The notes: generated by a model from the letters alone, not told the origin. A DNA stretch of 64,000 bases from Sinimarinibacterium sp. NLF-5-8 (GCF_010092425.1 NZ_CP048030.1:2677501-2741500), one strand, 5' to 3'; counted from the first letter of the stretch, positions 27,967 through 36,738 are shown. A program made the numbers and translations.

Positions 27967-28716
27967 ATGAACAAGATTCCCACTCGCCTAAATAAAGAAC
28001 CTCTGATCGAAGCGATCTGGCAAGCACAATTTGAACCCAAGGATGGCTTGCCTGTTGGCGACCTGCTGCCCGGAATATTGTATTCAGCCCTCAAGGTTGA
28101 TCACCCAAACCTGCAATTACATCGGTTGCCGACAGCGGATATTCCAGCTCCAGTTGCTCAAATCGACCCGAACCTGCGATTTTCCGCCAAGTACCGTATG
28201 GAAGAACCGGGTAGCCCGTTCTTGTTTCAGGTGGGCGATCGCATTGTGACAATGAATTGCAGAAAGCCTTATGCAGGCTGGTCTGCCTTCAAAGAACGAA
28301 TGCTGAAATTGATAAATGTGATCGAAAGTAGCGGCTTGGTGCCGACACCGAGGCGCCATTCTCTGCGCTATATCGACTTGCTGTGCCTTGATCAAGCTCC
28401 AAGCCTCAAGGCATTACAGGTCAATTTCCAGATTGGGCAATGGAATCTGGAGAATCGACCAATACAAATGCGGGTCGAAATCCCTGATGGTGATTGCAAC
28501 CACGTTATACAAATTGCCACGCCTGCAGAAGCCAATCTTCCAGAAGGGAAACTTCAAGGCTCTGTAATCGACTTGGAAACTTTTTCCAATTCACAGCCTG
28601 ATAGTTGGCAAGACGTGCGAGCTCAGATAGATCAGATACATGATCGCTCAAAAGCAGTTTTTTACCAACAACTGCTGACCGCAGATGCCATTGCGCTCAT
28701 GGAGCCGGAGTACTGA
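27967..28716 (+). CDS. TIGR04255 family protein
   Basis: A 249-aa protein with the TIGR04255 outline: LNKEPLIEAIWQAQFEP at the N-terminus, RFSAKYRMEEPG, then FLFQVGDRIVTMNCRKPY and Y-x-GW, and RRHSLRYIDLLCLDQ in the middle. The family is widespread and uncharacterised, often near toxin genes or defence loci. Base composition is clearly AT-richer than the flanking ATPase and methyltransferase genes. It begins nine bases after pglZ. It appears to be part of an inserted three-gene cassette (27967-29345) rather than an original component of the system. Confidence 0.7.
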   Translation: MNKIPTRLNKEPLIEAIWQAQFEPKDGLPVGDLLPGILYSALKVDHPNLQLHRLPTADIPAPVAQIDPNLRFSAKYRMEEPGSPFLFQVGDRIVTMNCRKPYAGWSAFKERMLKLINVIESSGLVPTPRRHSLRYIDLLCLDQAPSLKALQVNFQIGQWNLENRPIQMRVEIPDGDCNHVIQIATPAEANLPEGKLQGSVIDLETFSNSQPDSWQDVRAQIDQIHDRSKAVFYQQLLTADAIALMEPEY

Positions 28717-28717
28717 C

Positions 28718-29008
28718 ATGCTGGCAACTACGGTAGACGCACTCAACATTCCATCTCTGTGGTATCCCGTCGTTCAGCAAATCCAGACAGCGGCCGAACC
28801 GCCCAATTCCTCGTATCTGGACCGGATGGGTAAAGGTTTCCATTTCGTGCTCGGTGCATCGAGCACAGTCTCTACACACGTTGCGAATTTTCCGGAAATA
28901 GCGCAATTGGGATGGAGTGCCGTCGAGGCGCTTGAAACACACCTTCGCTTTCGCAGCTTTGCTGATGACTGGGATGCCCCTGGCATGGAGGCATACGATG
29001 ACCTGTAA
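28718..29008 (+). CDS. Small hypothetical protein, probable partner of the MazF-like toxin
   Basis: I do not recognise this 96-aa protein. It is acidic and ends WDAPGMEAYDDL; it contains FHFVLGASSTVSTHVANF. It starts one base after the TIGR04255 stop and overlaps the toxin gene by 11 bases, an arrangement typical of antitoxin-toxin pairs. ATG 28718 is selected by that spacing. An antitoxin role is inference only; no DNA-binding motif (AbrB, ribbon-helix-helix) is evident. A possible alternative is a conserved companion of the TIGR04255 protein. Confidence 0.6.
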   Translation: MLATTVDALNIPSLWYPVVQQIQTAAEPPNSSYLDRMGKGFHFVLGASSTVSTHVANFPEIAQLGWSAVEALETHLRFRSFADDWDAPGMEAYDDL

Positions 29009-29345
29009 ACGGGGAGATGTGATTCTGGTGAAATTCCCGAATTCCGATTTAAAAACGTACAAGAAACGCCCGGCGCTTGTGGTGCAGGCGGACGGATTGG
29101 CAACAGGCCTGCAACAAAAAATCATTGCCCTAATCACCTCGAACACGGGTCGTGTAGGTGTCACCCGTGTTCACTTTCAGCAGCAAAGCCAAGAAGGGCA
29201 AACGATGGGGTTACGCACCGATTCCGTCGTTGTGACGGATAACCTTGCCACCGTGCTGGATCGTGAAATCGACAAAACCATAGGCCATTGCCCGGCCATG
29301 CCTGTGGTGGATGCTGCGCTCAAGCAAACGCTGGGGTTGGTGTAA
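28998..29345 (+). CDS. PemK/MazF-like toxin
   Basis: A 115-aa protein with the CcdB/MazF beta-barrel signature: RGDVILVKFPNSDLKTYKKR, then PALVVQADGL, and LITSNTGRV. The central loop GLRTDSVVVTDNLATV matches the position of the catalytic/RNA-contact region, and the tail ends DAALKQTLGL. MazF-type toxins cleave mRNA. ATG 28998 overlaps the previous gene by 11 bases; the next gene starts two bases after the stop. Like its two upstream partners it is AT-richer than the surrounding operon. Confidence 0.8.
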   Translation: MTCKRGDVILVKFPNSDLKTYKKRPALVVQADGLATGLQQKIIALITSNTGRVGVTRVHFQQQSQEGQTMGLRTDSVVVTDNLATVLDREIDKTIGHCPAMPVVDAALKQTLGLV

Positions 29346-29347
29346 GC

Positions 29348-32300
29348 ATGGCCACCAAAAAACAACTAGTCCAACAGCAAGTTGCCAAGACCGTCGGCGC
29401 AGGCAAAGCCGTCGCGCTGGAAACGGTGGACTTCAACGACCCGAACCGCCCCAAGACCTGCCTGGAGGTGGACTTCCCGATCCTGCCGGTCAATCAGGTG
29501 GCGATTATCGAAGGCAACGCGGGCAAGCCGATCTACCAGATGTCGAAGTGGTGGGCGCGGCGGCGTTCCAGCGTGTTCCGTTCGATGTTGATCGCGGCAG
29601 CCACCAAAGCGCCGGACGACCCTTCGCACGCGGCCAAGCTGGTGTGGGACAACTACTACGCCAACCACCAGAAGAAAGGCGCGTTCAAGCACCTGAAGGT
29701 GGCGGACATCTTCATGGGCGGTGGCACCACGCTGGTGGAAGGCTCGCGCCTCGGGATGCAGATGATCGGCAACGACCTCAATCCGGTGGCGTGGTTTGTG
29801 GTCAAGCAGGAACTCGCCAATGTCGATCTGGAGCAAGTGAAGATGCTCCTCGCCGACATTGAGGCCGAGGTCAAGCCGCTGATCATGCCGTACTACTACT
29901 GCGATGGCCCGGAAGGTGAAAAGGGAACGTGGACGCACCTGCCGACCAAAAAGGTGATGCCCGCCGATTTCGACCCGCTCGCCATTCCGCGTGAGCAGCG
30001 CAAGGATTACAGGTACGAAGGCCCGGAGATCATTTACACCTTCTGGGCCAAGCACGGCCCCTGTCAGGTGACGGGCTGCGGCCACCGCACGCCGATCATG
30101 ACCAGTCCCGTGATGGCGGTAAAGACGCTCACCGTCAAGCACTGGGCGCACACCTGTGGCAAGTGTGGGGCGGCCTTCGACGTCGAAGAAGAAGCCGCGC
30201 GCATGGCACCCGATGCGCCGCTCTATGTCACGCCGAGCGAATCGCCTTACTCCGTGCTCGACCGCAAGAAGGGCGTGATCTGCCCACACTGCGGCCACAC
30301 CGCGATGGTGAATCTGGGCAAGGGCCAGAACAAGAAGGTGGAACTGAGCCTGCTGGTGCATCCGCAATGGCTGGCGGGCGAAGCCAAGCAGGATGCCAAC
30401 GGCCAGCCCTACGGTGGTTCGGCGCAGGACGATGTGGCGGCGACCACGCGTTGGGATGCGGCACGCGCCGCGAAGATTCGTCTGCTGGAAGTGCGCGGCG
30501 CGCTGCCGAATGAAGTGACCGACCCGGAGACGGGTGTCACCTTTGCGCCCGAGAACGGCACCGTGCCGAAGAGGTCGAACTACGCCTGCTCGGCCTGCGG
30601 CACGGTTCAGGACGTGTTGACCACGGTTAAGGCAACCGGCAAGACCGGGCCAATGGCTGCTTACGCAGTGCAGGGCTACGCCCCCAGGCGCGATGAAGCG
30701 GGCAAGCCTTACAGCGGACGCTTCTTCGCTGCTTACGACGCGACGCTTGCGCGTCAGTACGACGGGGCTGCTGCTGAATGGGAGCTGCGCAAAGAAGCTG
30801 ATCTCAAGGACTACTGGCCGCGCAGCTTGCTTTCTGAGGGTTGGAAGACCCACGGTTGGGGTATTCCGGAGCATGGACACACCCACTACTGGACGATGTT
30901 CAATCCGCGCCAGTTGCTGGTGCATGCGCAACTGCTCAAGGCGATTGTCGAAGTCGGGAACTACGACTGGCAGGTGCGAGAGTATGCGCTGGGCGCACTC
31001 CAGCAATACTTGCGGAACCAGAACATGTTTTCTTTCTGGAATATTCAAGCGGACAAGCTTGAGCCGCATTTTTCGAACAACAACTATCATCCTAAGTCAC
31101 TGCCCATCGAAAACTGTGTCTTCGCTACCTTGGGTCGTGGCAATTGGGCCTCTTGTATTGAGGGCATCATTGAAGGTCGAGAATGGACACTACATCCGTG
31201 GGAAGCCGTCAGTGCCGAAGGACTTAAACGCAAGGATGCAGCGCTGGCCAGCAGCATCACCGGCAAGAGCGAGAAGGTTTTTCCCGGCGATCCAATCAGC
31301 GGTGCAGAGGTCTTCTGTGGCTCCTCCACAGAGCTGACACAGCTTGCCGACAGCAGCCTTGACTTGGTTATCACCGATCCGCCTTTCGGCGAATTGATGC
31401 AGTACGCAGAACTTGCCGATTTTTTTTACGTCTGGCTGCGCCTGCTTCTCAAGGGGAAATATCCGTCGGTTTATGCGACAGAGCACACGCCCAAATCGAT
31501 GGAGGCGGTCGCCAATCCGTACCGGGAGCCGGAAGACCCGGATGGGTTTTATCAGCGCCTGTTGACCGGCTGCTGGCGAGAGGCTCATCGGCTCTTGAAG
31601 CCCGGTGGTATCCTGGCCTTCACTTTCCATCACAGCGAAGACGAACCTTGGGTGGCCGTGCTGGAGTCGTTGTTCGATGCGGGCTATTACCTCGAAGCGA
31701 CCTACCCCATCCGCTCCGACGAAACTAAGGGCGATGGTCAGTTTGGCTCGCAAAAGGTCGAGTACGACATCATCCACGTCTGCCGCAAGCGCACCGAAGA
31801 ACCCAAGCCTGTGAGCTGGGGCCGGATGCGCCGCGAGGTGATGGCCGACGTGCGGCAGTTGCAGGCGATGCTGGAAAACCACGCCAAGGAAGGCTTGCCA
31901 GCGGCCGACATCCAGGTGATCCGGCGCGGGAAGGCGCTGGAGTACTTCTCGCGCCACTACGGCAAGGTGTACGTGGACGAAGGCCGCACCATCTCCGTTC
32001 GCGAAGCCCTGATCGGTATCAATCAGTTGATCGACGAGGATGCCAACAAGGGCGCGGAACCGCCGCCGGTCAACGCCGAACCCATGACGCGGCAATTCCT
32101 GCGCACCTTCGGCACGGCCACCGAGATGAAGCGTGACCAATTGCAGAAATTCCTGCGCGGCACCATCACCACGCCGGATGACTTCGTGCAGCGCGGCTGG
32201 TGCGGCGAAGTGAAGAAAGTCTTCACCCGCACTGCGCCGCTGGACTTCGCCCGCGACTGGCAGGGCAAGCATCGCCGCAAGCTGACCTCCGATCTCGATC

Positions 32301-32554
32301 AGGCGTTGGTGTTGATCGGCGCGTGCTTCGACGGCAGCGGCATCAATGCCTCGGACACGCTGAAGAACGAGAACTTTACGCCGCACGTGGCGCTGAAGCC
32401 GCTGCTGGAATGGCTGCACCGCAACGGCCCGGATCAGACCACCCGCAACGCATCTTCGCGCGCGGTGTCCATCTACAACGCGTGGCGCGCTATTCAGGCG
32501 CCGCAACCTGTCCAGGCTTCCTTGTTTGACGACGATGGGGAGTACGCGCCATGA
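29348..32554 (+). CDS. DUF1156 DNA methyltransferase of the BREX-like operon
   Basis: A 1068-aa amino-methyltransferase of the DUF1156/COG1743 type. N-terminal KWWARRRSSVFRSMLIA marks DUF1156. The SAM-binding motif is DIFMGGGTTLVEG (from D120), and the catalytic motif is TDPPFGELM (D677-P-P-F). Between them are four cysteine pairs resembling zinc ribbons (CGKCGAAF, CPHCGHT, CSACGT and CQVTGCGH). I recall this methyltransferase class as PglXI of type 3 BREX, where it marks host DNA. About 30.98-31.76 kb the codon use becomes AT-richer, suggesting a recombined segment that includes the catalytic motif. It overlaps the next gene by four bases. Confidence 0.85.
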   Translation: MATKKQLVQQQVAKTVGAGKAVALETVDFNDPNRPKTCLEVDFPILPVNQVAIIEGNAGKPIYQMSKWWARRRSSVFRSMLIAAATKAPDDPSHAAKLVWDNYYANHQKKGAFKHLKVADIFMGGGTTLVEGSRLGMQMIGNDLNPVAWFVVKQELANVDLEQVKMLLADIEAEVKPLIMPYYYCDGPEGEKGTWTHLPTKKVMPADFDPLAIPREQRKDYRYEGPEIIYTFWAKHGPCQVTGCGHRTPIMTSPVMAVKTLTVKHWAHTCGKCGAAFDVEEEAARMAPDAPLYVTPSESPYSVLDRKKGVICPHCGHTAMVNLGKGQNKKVELSLLVHPQWLAGEAKQDANGQPYGGSAQDDVAATTRWDAARAAKIRLLEVRGALPNEVTDPETGVTFAPENGTVPKRSNYACSACGTVQDVLTTVKATGKTGPMAAYAVQGYAPRRDEAGKPYSGRFFAAYDATLARQYDGAAAEWELRKEADLKDYWPRSLLSEGWKTHGWGIPEHGHTHYWTMFNPRQLLVHAQLLKAIVEVGNYDWQVREYALGALQQYLRNQNMFSFWNIQADKLEPHFSNNNYHPKSLPIENCVFATLGRGNWASCIEGIIEGREWTLHPWEAVSAEGLKRKDAALASSITGKSEKVFPGDPISGAEVFCGSSTELTQLADSSLDLVITDPPFGELMQYAELADFFYVWLRLLLKGKYPSVYATEHTPKSMEAVANPYREPEDPDGFYQRLLTGCWREAHRLLKPGGILAFTFHHSEDEPWVAVLESLFDAGYYLEATYPIRSDETKGDGQFGSQKVEYDIIHVCRKRTEEPKPVSWGRMRREVMADVRQLQAMLENHAKEGLPAADIQVIRRGKALEYFSRHYGKVYVDEGRTISVREALIGINQLIDEDANKGAEPPPVNAEPMTRQFLRTFGTATEMKRDQLQKFLRGTITTPDDFVQRGWCGEVKKVFTRTAPLDFARDWQGKHRRKLTSDLDQALVLIGACFDGSGINASDTLKNENFTPHVALKPLLEWLHRNGPDQTTRNASSRAVSIYNAWRAIQAPQPVQASLFDDDGEYAP

Positions 32555-33048
32555 GACAACTGCGCGACCCGGTCTGGCAGGTGCGCGGCACCAGTTGGGT
32601 GTGGGACGAAGAGGCCCGCAACCAGATCTGCGCAGCCAGCGAGGTCTGGAGCCTGCGCCAGTTCCTCCGTGCGAAAGGAAGCTGGCCGGACGACCTGCCT
32701 AGCAATGGCGGCAGGACGCTGGTGGTGGCCGGGCTGGATGGTAGCCTCGACCTGCTGACGCCGGGCGATGCCGAAGCGTGGCTGGGCGATGCGATCAAGC
32801 CCGCCATCCTGTCGTTTCAAGATGAGTGGGGAAGCGATGGCGCGCTGGTGTTCTGGCTGCCCGGCGGCCACAGCCGCGTCAGGGCGAATACCGCCACCGA
32901 TGAGGTGGGTTGGCTATGCCACGCGCCCCACGGGCATCAGATCGACCTCGGCCGCATCCTGTGGGGCCAAGCCAACGAGTACCCGCAGGAGATTCTGCTG
33001 CGCGACGGCAGCAGGCCCGCGGGCCTGTTCCACCTGCGGATTACTTGA
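32551..33048 (+). CDS. Hypothetical protein between methyltransferase and helicase (165 aa)
   Basis: I do not recognise this protein. It is soluble, tryptophan-rich (for example VRGTSWVWDEEA and DEVGWLCHAPHGHQIDL) and has a possible Walker-B-like stretch ALVFWLPG with no Walker A. It starts inside the methyltransferase stop (ATGA) and ends ten bases before the helicase. The tight coupling indicates it is a genuine part of the system, in the place where other BREX types have small accessory genes such as BrxF or BrxA. No sequence resemblance to those can be claimed. Confidence 0.65.
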   Translation: MRQLRDPVWQVRGTSWVWDEEARNQICAASEVWSLRQFLRAKGSWPDDLPSNGGRTLVVAGLDGSLDLLTPGDAEAWLGDAIKPAILSFQDEWGSDGALVFWLPGGHSRVRANTATDEVGWLCHAPHGHQIDLGRILWGQANEYPQEILLRDGSRPAGLFHLRIT

Positions 33049-33058
33049 GGGTGGATGA

Positions 33059-35851
33059 GTGACGGCAGAGATTCAGTTCCAACCCGGCGAGCGCATCACT
33101 CACCACGAGTACGGACAGGGTGTCGTCCTCGACCCGGCGCGTGACGGCTATTTGCGCGCGTTCTTCGGCGTCGGCGAACGCCGGGTGCCGGTGGCATCGC
33201 TGCGGCGCGAACTCACTCGCACCGAGCGCATCCTGCGCGCCGTGGATGGCGGCGCGGAGCGGTCGCGCAAGGCGTGGCTGTCCTACGAGGCGCACGCGCT
33301 GCCAGTGATGGAAGGCGCGTCGGCGCTGACCTCGGCCAAGATCGACCTGCTGCCGCATCAGGTTGTGCTGACGCACCGCATCGCCACCGCCTCACCCCGG
33401 CGCTACCTGATCGCCGATGAAGTGGGCTTGGGCAAGACCATCGAAACCGCGCTGATCCTGCGCGAGCTGGCCAGCCGGGGCGAATTGACCCGTGCCCTGA
33501 TGGTGGTGCCTGCGGGCCTCGTGAACAACTGGCACCGCGAGCTGAACGAGGTGTTCAACCTCGACTTCGAGGTGTTCGGCTCCGAAGGCGACATCACCGA
33601 CCGCAAGACCAACGCTTTCGCCAAGCACGACCGGCTGATCGCCAGCATCGACACCCTGAAGCGCCCCGCGCGCATCAAGCGCCTGCTGGATGCGCCGCGC
33701 TGGGATCTGGTGGTGTTCGACGAAGCGCATCACCTCACCGCCTACAAGACCGGCGGCAAGGTGCGCAAGACCGAGAACTACAAGCTGGCCGAGGCGCTGA
33801 AGGATCACTCGCGTGACCTCGTGCTGCTGTCGGCCACGCCGCACCAGGGCAATCACTTCCAGTTCTGGATGCTGGCGCAACTGCTGAACCCGACGCTGTT
33901 CCGCAGCCCCGAGGAGATGTTGGAGGAACGGCACCGGCTCAACACGGTGATGTTCCGCCGCACCAAGGCCGATGCCTGTCAGCCCGATGGCTCGCCGCTA
34001 TTCGCGCGGCGCTGGGTTCACACCGAATCCTTCGTGATGAACCAAGCGGAGCGGCTGTTCTACGAGAAGCTGCGTGAGTACCTGGAGGACGGCTTCGACC
34101 TCGCGCGCCGACAAGGCAATCAGGGACGTGCGCTGGGCTTCCTGATGGCAATCTTCCAGAAGATTGCGGCATCGAGCTTTGCCGCCGTGCGTCGCACGCT
34201 CAAGCGCCGCCTGCTGATGCTGACGCTGCACGAGGCGTTTCTGCGTGACAAGGAACTGGACATCGAAGGCCGCGAGCGCCTGACCGAGGAAGCGCGCGAG
34301 TTGATCCATCAGGAGTTCAACCTGTCGCGCGACAGCGTCGGGCGCAGCGAGGTGGATCGCGTGCTGGCCGATCTGAAGTACCGGCTGGTCAAGAAGCTGG
34401 ACGAAGAGGCACTGGAGATGGCCTCTGACCCCTACGGCAGCGAGTATTCGGCCACGCACGCGGAAGAAGCCGCGTCGGCGGTGGTGAACCTGCACCTTCC
34501 GGAGGAACGCCTGCGCATCGGCGACCTGCTGCGCGTGTTTCCGGCAGAGCGGGAAACCAAGATGCAAAAGCTGCTCGACGGCTTGGGCACTCTGTGGCGG
34601 CAGAACCCGAACGAGAAGATCGTGATCTTCGCCACCTACCTCGGCACGGTGGACATGATTGCCCGCGAGATCGAGCAGACCTTCCCCGGTCAGGGCGTCG
34701 CCGTGCTGCGCGGCGGCGACCACGGCGCGAAGGTGGCGGCGGAGCGGCGTTTCCGCCTGAAGGACGGCCCGCGCGTGCTGGTCTGCACGGCGGCCGGGCG
34801 CGAAGGTATCAACCTGCAGTTCGCGCGCATCCTGTTCAACTTCGACCTTCCGTGGAACCCGATGGATATGGAGCAGCGCATCGGGCGCATCCATCGCTAC
34901 GGCCAGAGCCACACCGCGCAGGTCTACAACCTCGTGCTGTCGGACACCATCGAAGGCCGCATCTTCCTGCTGCTCGACGAGAAGCTGACCGAGATCGCGC
35001 GCACGGTCGGCAAGGTGGATGAACAGGGCAACGTGGCCGAAGACCTGCGCGCGCAGATTCTGGGCCAGTTGTCGGAACGCTTGAATTACGACCGCCTTTA
35101 CCAGGAGGCACTGTCCGACCCGGAGCTGAAGCGCACGCAGGTGGAGCTGGAGGCGGCGCTGTCGAACTCCCGAGAGGCGCGGCAGGTGGTGTTCGACCTG
35201 TTCCAAGACCTCGACGGATTCAGTCTCGACGACTACAAGCCCTTCTCGGACGTATCGTCCAGCTTGGATCGGCTGGTGCGCTTCCTCTCAGCGGCGGTCG
35301 CGGATCGCCAGCAGAAGCTGGTCAAGGGGGACGACGCGACCTACGACCTCGTCACCGCCGAGGGCACGCGCCGCGCCCGCTTCACCTTGAGCCGCGAAGC
35401 GGCGACGAATCAGGATGCGCTGCAACTGATGGGCTTGGATCACCCGCTGGTGCAGGAGGAGTTGGGGCGTTGGCGAAGCGTGCCGCCGGAGGACATCGGC
35501 ATCGCGGTGTCGGGCGACGTGGACGAGCCGGTGCTTTTGTCGCTGTGGATGGTCGAGGCGTCGGTCGGTAACGGCGAGCGCCGCGTGGTGGTGCAGCCTA
35601 TCGCCGTCAAGCAGGACGGCACGCGCGTTCCGGCGGTCGAGCGCCTGTGCGAGAAGTTCCTCCAAGCACCGCCTGCCACACCACTGTTCCGACCCGAGCA
35701 GCGGAACGACCTGTTCACCCACGCTGTTGAGCCGACCCTGCAGCGAGAACTGAAGCACAAGGGAGCCGCGAATGGCGATGGCAGCTATTCGGCGGAGCTG
35801 ATCGGGTACGTCGAAATTTTGCGACATGAAACTGGCACAAGCGCCTCATAG
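33059..35851 (+). CDS. SNF2-family helicase of the BREX-like operon
   Basis: A 930-aa SNF2/Rad54-type translocase. Motif I is ADEVGLGKTIET (G123-T127), motif II VVFDEAHHL (D221-H224), motif III LSATPHQGN, motif V AGREGINLQ and motif VI QRIGRIHRYGQ. An N-terminal small beta domain (HHEYGQGVVLDPARDG) precedes the helicase core, and a long C-terminal region of about 250 residues follows it. It is comparable to BrxHII in BREX and to DISARM DrmD, but no other DISARM gene is present. The start is GTG 33059; no in-frame ATG lies close. The last gene of the operon; 257 non-coding bases follow. Confidence 0.85.
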   Translation: MTAEIQFQPGERITHHEYGQGVVLDPARDGYLRAFFGVGERRVPVASLRRELTRTERILRAVDGGAERSRKAWLSYEAHALPVMEGASALTSAKIDLLPHQVVLTHRIATASPRRYLIADEVGLGKTIETALILRELASRGELTRALMVVPAGLVNNWHRELNEVFNLDFEVFGSEGDITDRKTNAFAKHDRLIASIDTLKRPARIKRLLDAPRWDLVVFDEAHHLTAYKTGGKVRKTENYKLAEALKDHSRDLVLLSATPHQGNHFQFWMLAQLLNPTLFRSPEEMLEERHRLNTVMFRRTKADACQPDGSPLFARRWVHTESFVMNQAERLFYEKLREYLEDGFDLARRQGNQGRALGFLMAIFQKIAASSFAAVRRTLKRRLLMLTLHEAFLRDKELDIEGRERLTEEARELIHQEFNLSRDSVGRSEVDRVLADLKYRLVKKLDEEALEMASDPYGSEYSATHAEEAASAVVNLHLPEERLRIGDLLRVFPAERETKMQKLLDGLGTLWRQNPNEKIVIFATYLGTVDMIAREIEQTFPGQGVAVLRGGDHGAKVAAERRFRLKDGPRVLVCTAAGREGINLQFARILFNFDLPWNPMDMEQRIGRIHRYGQSHTAQVYNLVLSDTIEGRIFLLLDEKLTEIARTVGKVDEQGNVAEDLRAQILGQLSERLNYDRLYQEALSDPELKRTQVELEAALSNSREARQVVFDLFQDLDGFSLDDYKPFSDVSSSLDRLVRFLSAAVADRQQKLVKGDDATYDLVTAEGTRRARFTLSREAATNQDALQLMGLDHPLVQEELGRWRSVPPEDIGIAVSGDVDEPVLLSLWMVEASVGNGERRVVVQPIAVKQDGTRVPAVERLCEKFLQAPPATPLFRPEQRNDLFTHAVEPTLQRELKHKGAANGDGSYSAELIGYVEILRHETGTSAS

Positions 35852-36108
35852 CGTTGGTACTATGTACAGCTCAGTACTGATCTGTGTTTCGCAGATGCCA
35901 AGAAACAAAATGAAGGGATAGTCCGGTGTCGAGCTATAAGTCAAGAAAAGCAACGCTGAAAGCCATTGCGGAAAGCAGAGACTCTGCGGTGGCCGCGTAG
36001 CCTGCCTACTTCTGGCAATCGCTAAAAATGGGGGGATTACCGACCCACCGGCGCAACTCCTGACTGGCCGCAACCCAATCTAGCTGGTTAACCCGTCGCC
36101 GCAGCGTC
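35852..36108 (+). other. Non-coding segment after the defence operon
   Basis: No gene is supported here. Short hairpins occur near the helicase stop, such as ATCTG/CAGAT at about 35880-35897. An alternating GTACT...AGTAC repeat lies at about 35857-35877. Nothing has the form of a strong terminator, and stop codons break all frames. It probably represents scrambled mobile-element sequence. Confidence 0.5.
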
Positions 36109-36351
36109 GAAGTCTGTAAGCGCCCCGCGCCGGGCAAGAGCTACGAGCGCTTGCCCGCGCCGGAGATTGAGGCGGCGGTGGTGGCCCAGATCCGCACCGT
36201 GCTGACCAGCCCGGAATCCATCGCATCGGTGGTTCGCCAGATTCAGCAGAACCAGAAAACGAAGGGCGGACAGATCGACGAGGCCACCACGGTGATGGCG
36301 ATGGGACGGCTCAACGACGTGTGGAAACCTTTGTGCCCTGGACGCTGGTGA
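36109..36351 (+). pseudogene. Serine recombinase, C-terminal remnant
   Basis: The frame reads CKRPAPGKSYERLPAPEIEA, then VAQIRTVLTSPESIASVV and finally AMGRLNDVW. This matches the C-terminal zinc-ribbon/coil part of large serine recombinases. In intact relatives the last phrase continues into an EQLFP..EQ..IV.LL segment; here it breaks off after DVW. There is no catalytic resolvase domain upstream. The enzyme that may have moved this island is therefore dead. Confidence 0.65.
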
Positions 36352-36716
36352 AGCGGGGGCTGAAGAAGCAGGTCATCACACCTTTGGACGCGCCACAGGA
36401 ATTCCTGTCCGAGGCCACCCGGGAGCGGGAAGCGCGATCGGCCACGCAGGACACCGCGTTAATGCGGGCGCTCGGACTGGCCCACCACTGGCAACGCCTC
36501 TTGGACGAGCAGCGGGCGGCATCGGTGACCGAGATCGCCGAGGCCGAAGGCATGGACGTGACGCAGGTGCGCCGGGTCATGCGGCTGACGCTCCTGGCCC
36601 CAGAGGTTGTGGAACGGTTGGCGGGTTCGCCCGACGCTGTACTGGAGAAGGTGATGCGCCGTCCCTGGCCCAACGCCTGGGTCGACCAGATACGCGTGCT
36701 CGCGCCACCCGGGTGA
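36321..36716 (+). CDS. Small HTH protein that normally follows serine recombinases, possibly N-truncated
   Basis: A 131-aa open frame beginning at GTG 36321 inside the recombinase remnant. It reads FVPWTLVKRGLKKQVITPLD, then TEIAEAEGMDVTQVRRVMRL, a helix-turn-helix, then LEKVMRRPWPNAWVDQIRVL. I associate this sequence with small genes next to serine recombinases of proteobacterial mobile elements. The junction with the recombinase (VW to FVPW) appears to be a deletion scar, so its native N-terminus is probably lost. A terminator follows 22 bases after the stop. Confidence 0.5.
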   Translation: METFVPWTLVKRGLKKQVITPLDAPQEFLSEATREREARSATQDTALMRALGLAHHWQRLLDEQRAASVTEIAEAEGMDVTQVRRVMRLTLLAPEVVERLAGSPDAVLEKVMRRPWPNAWVDQIRVLAPPG

Positions 36717-36738
36717 GCGCGTCGCACCCAGCGCCAGC

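Noticed and set aside
24006-35851. DISARM system
   Set aside because: A SNF2 helicase and a methyltransferase are present, but no DrmA-, DrmB- or DrmC-type gene is recognised, while PglZ and DUF499 point to BREX.
35852-36108. A small gene or RNA between the helicase and recombinase remnant
   Set aside because: All frames are interrupted, no ribosome-binding site or stable large fold is visible, and the sequence looks like rearranged element DNA.
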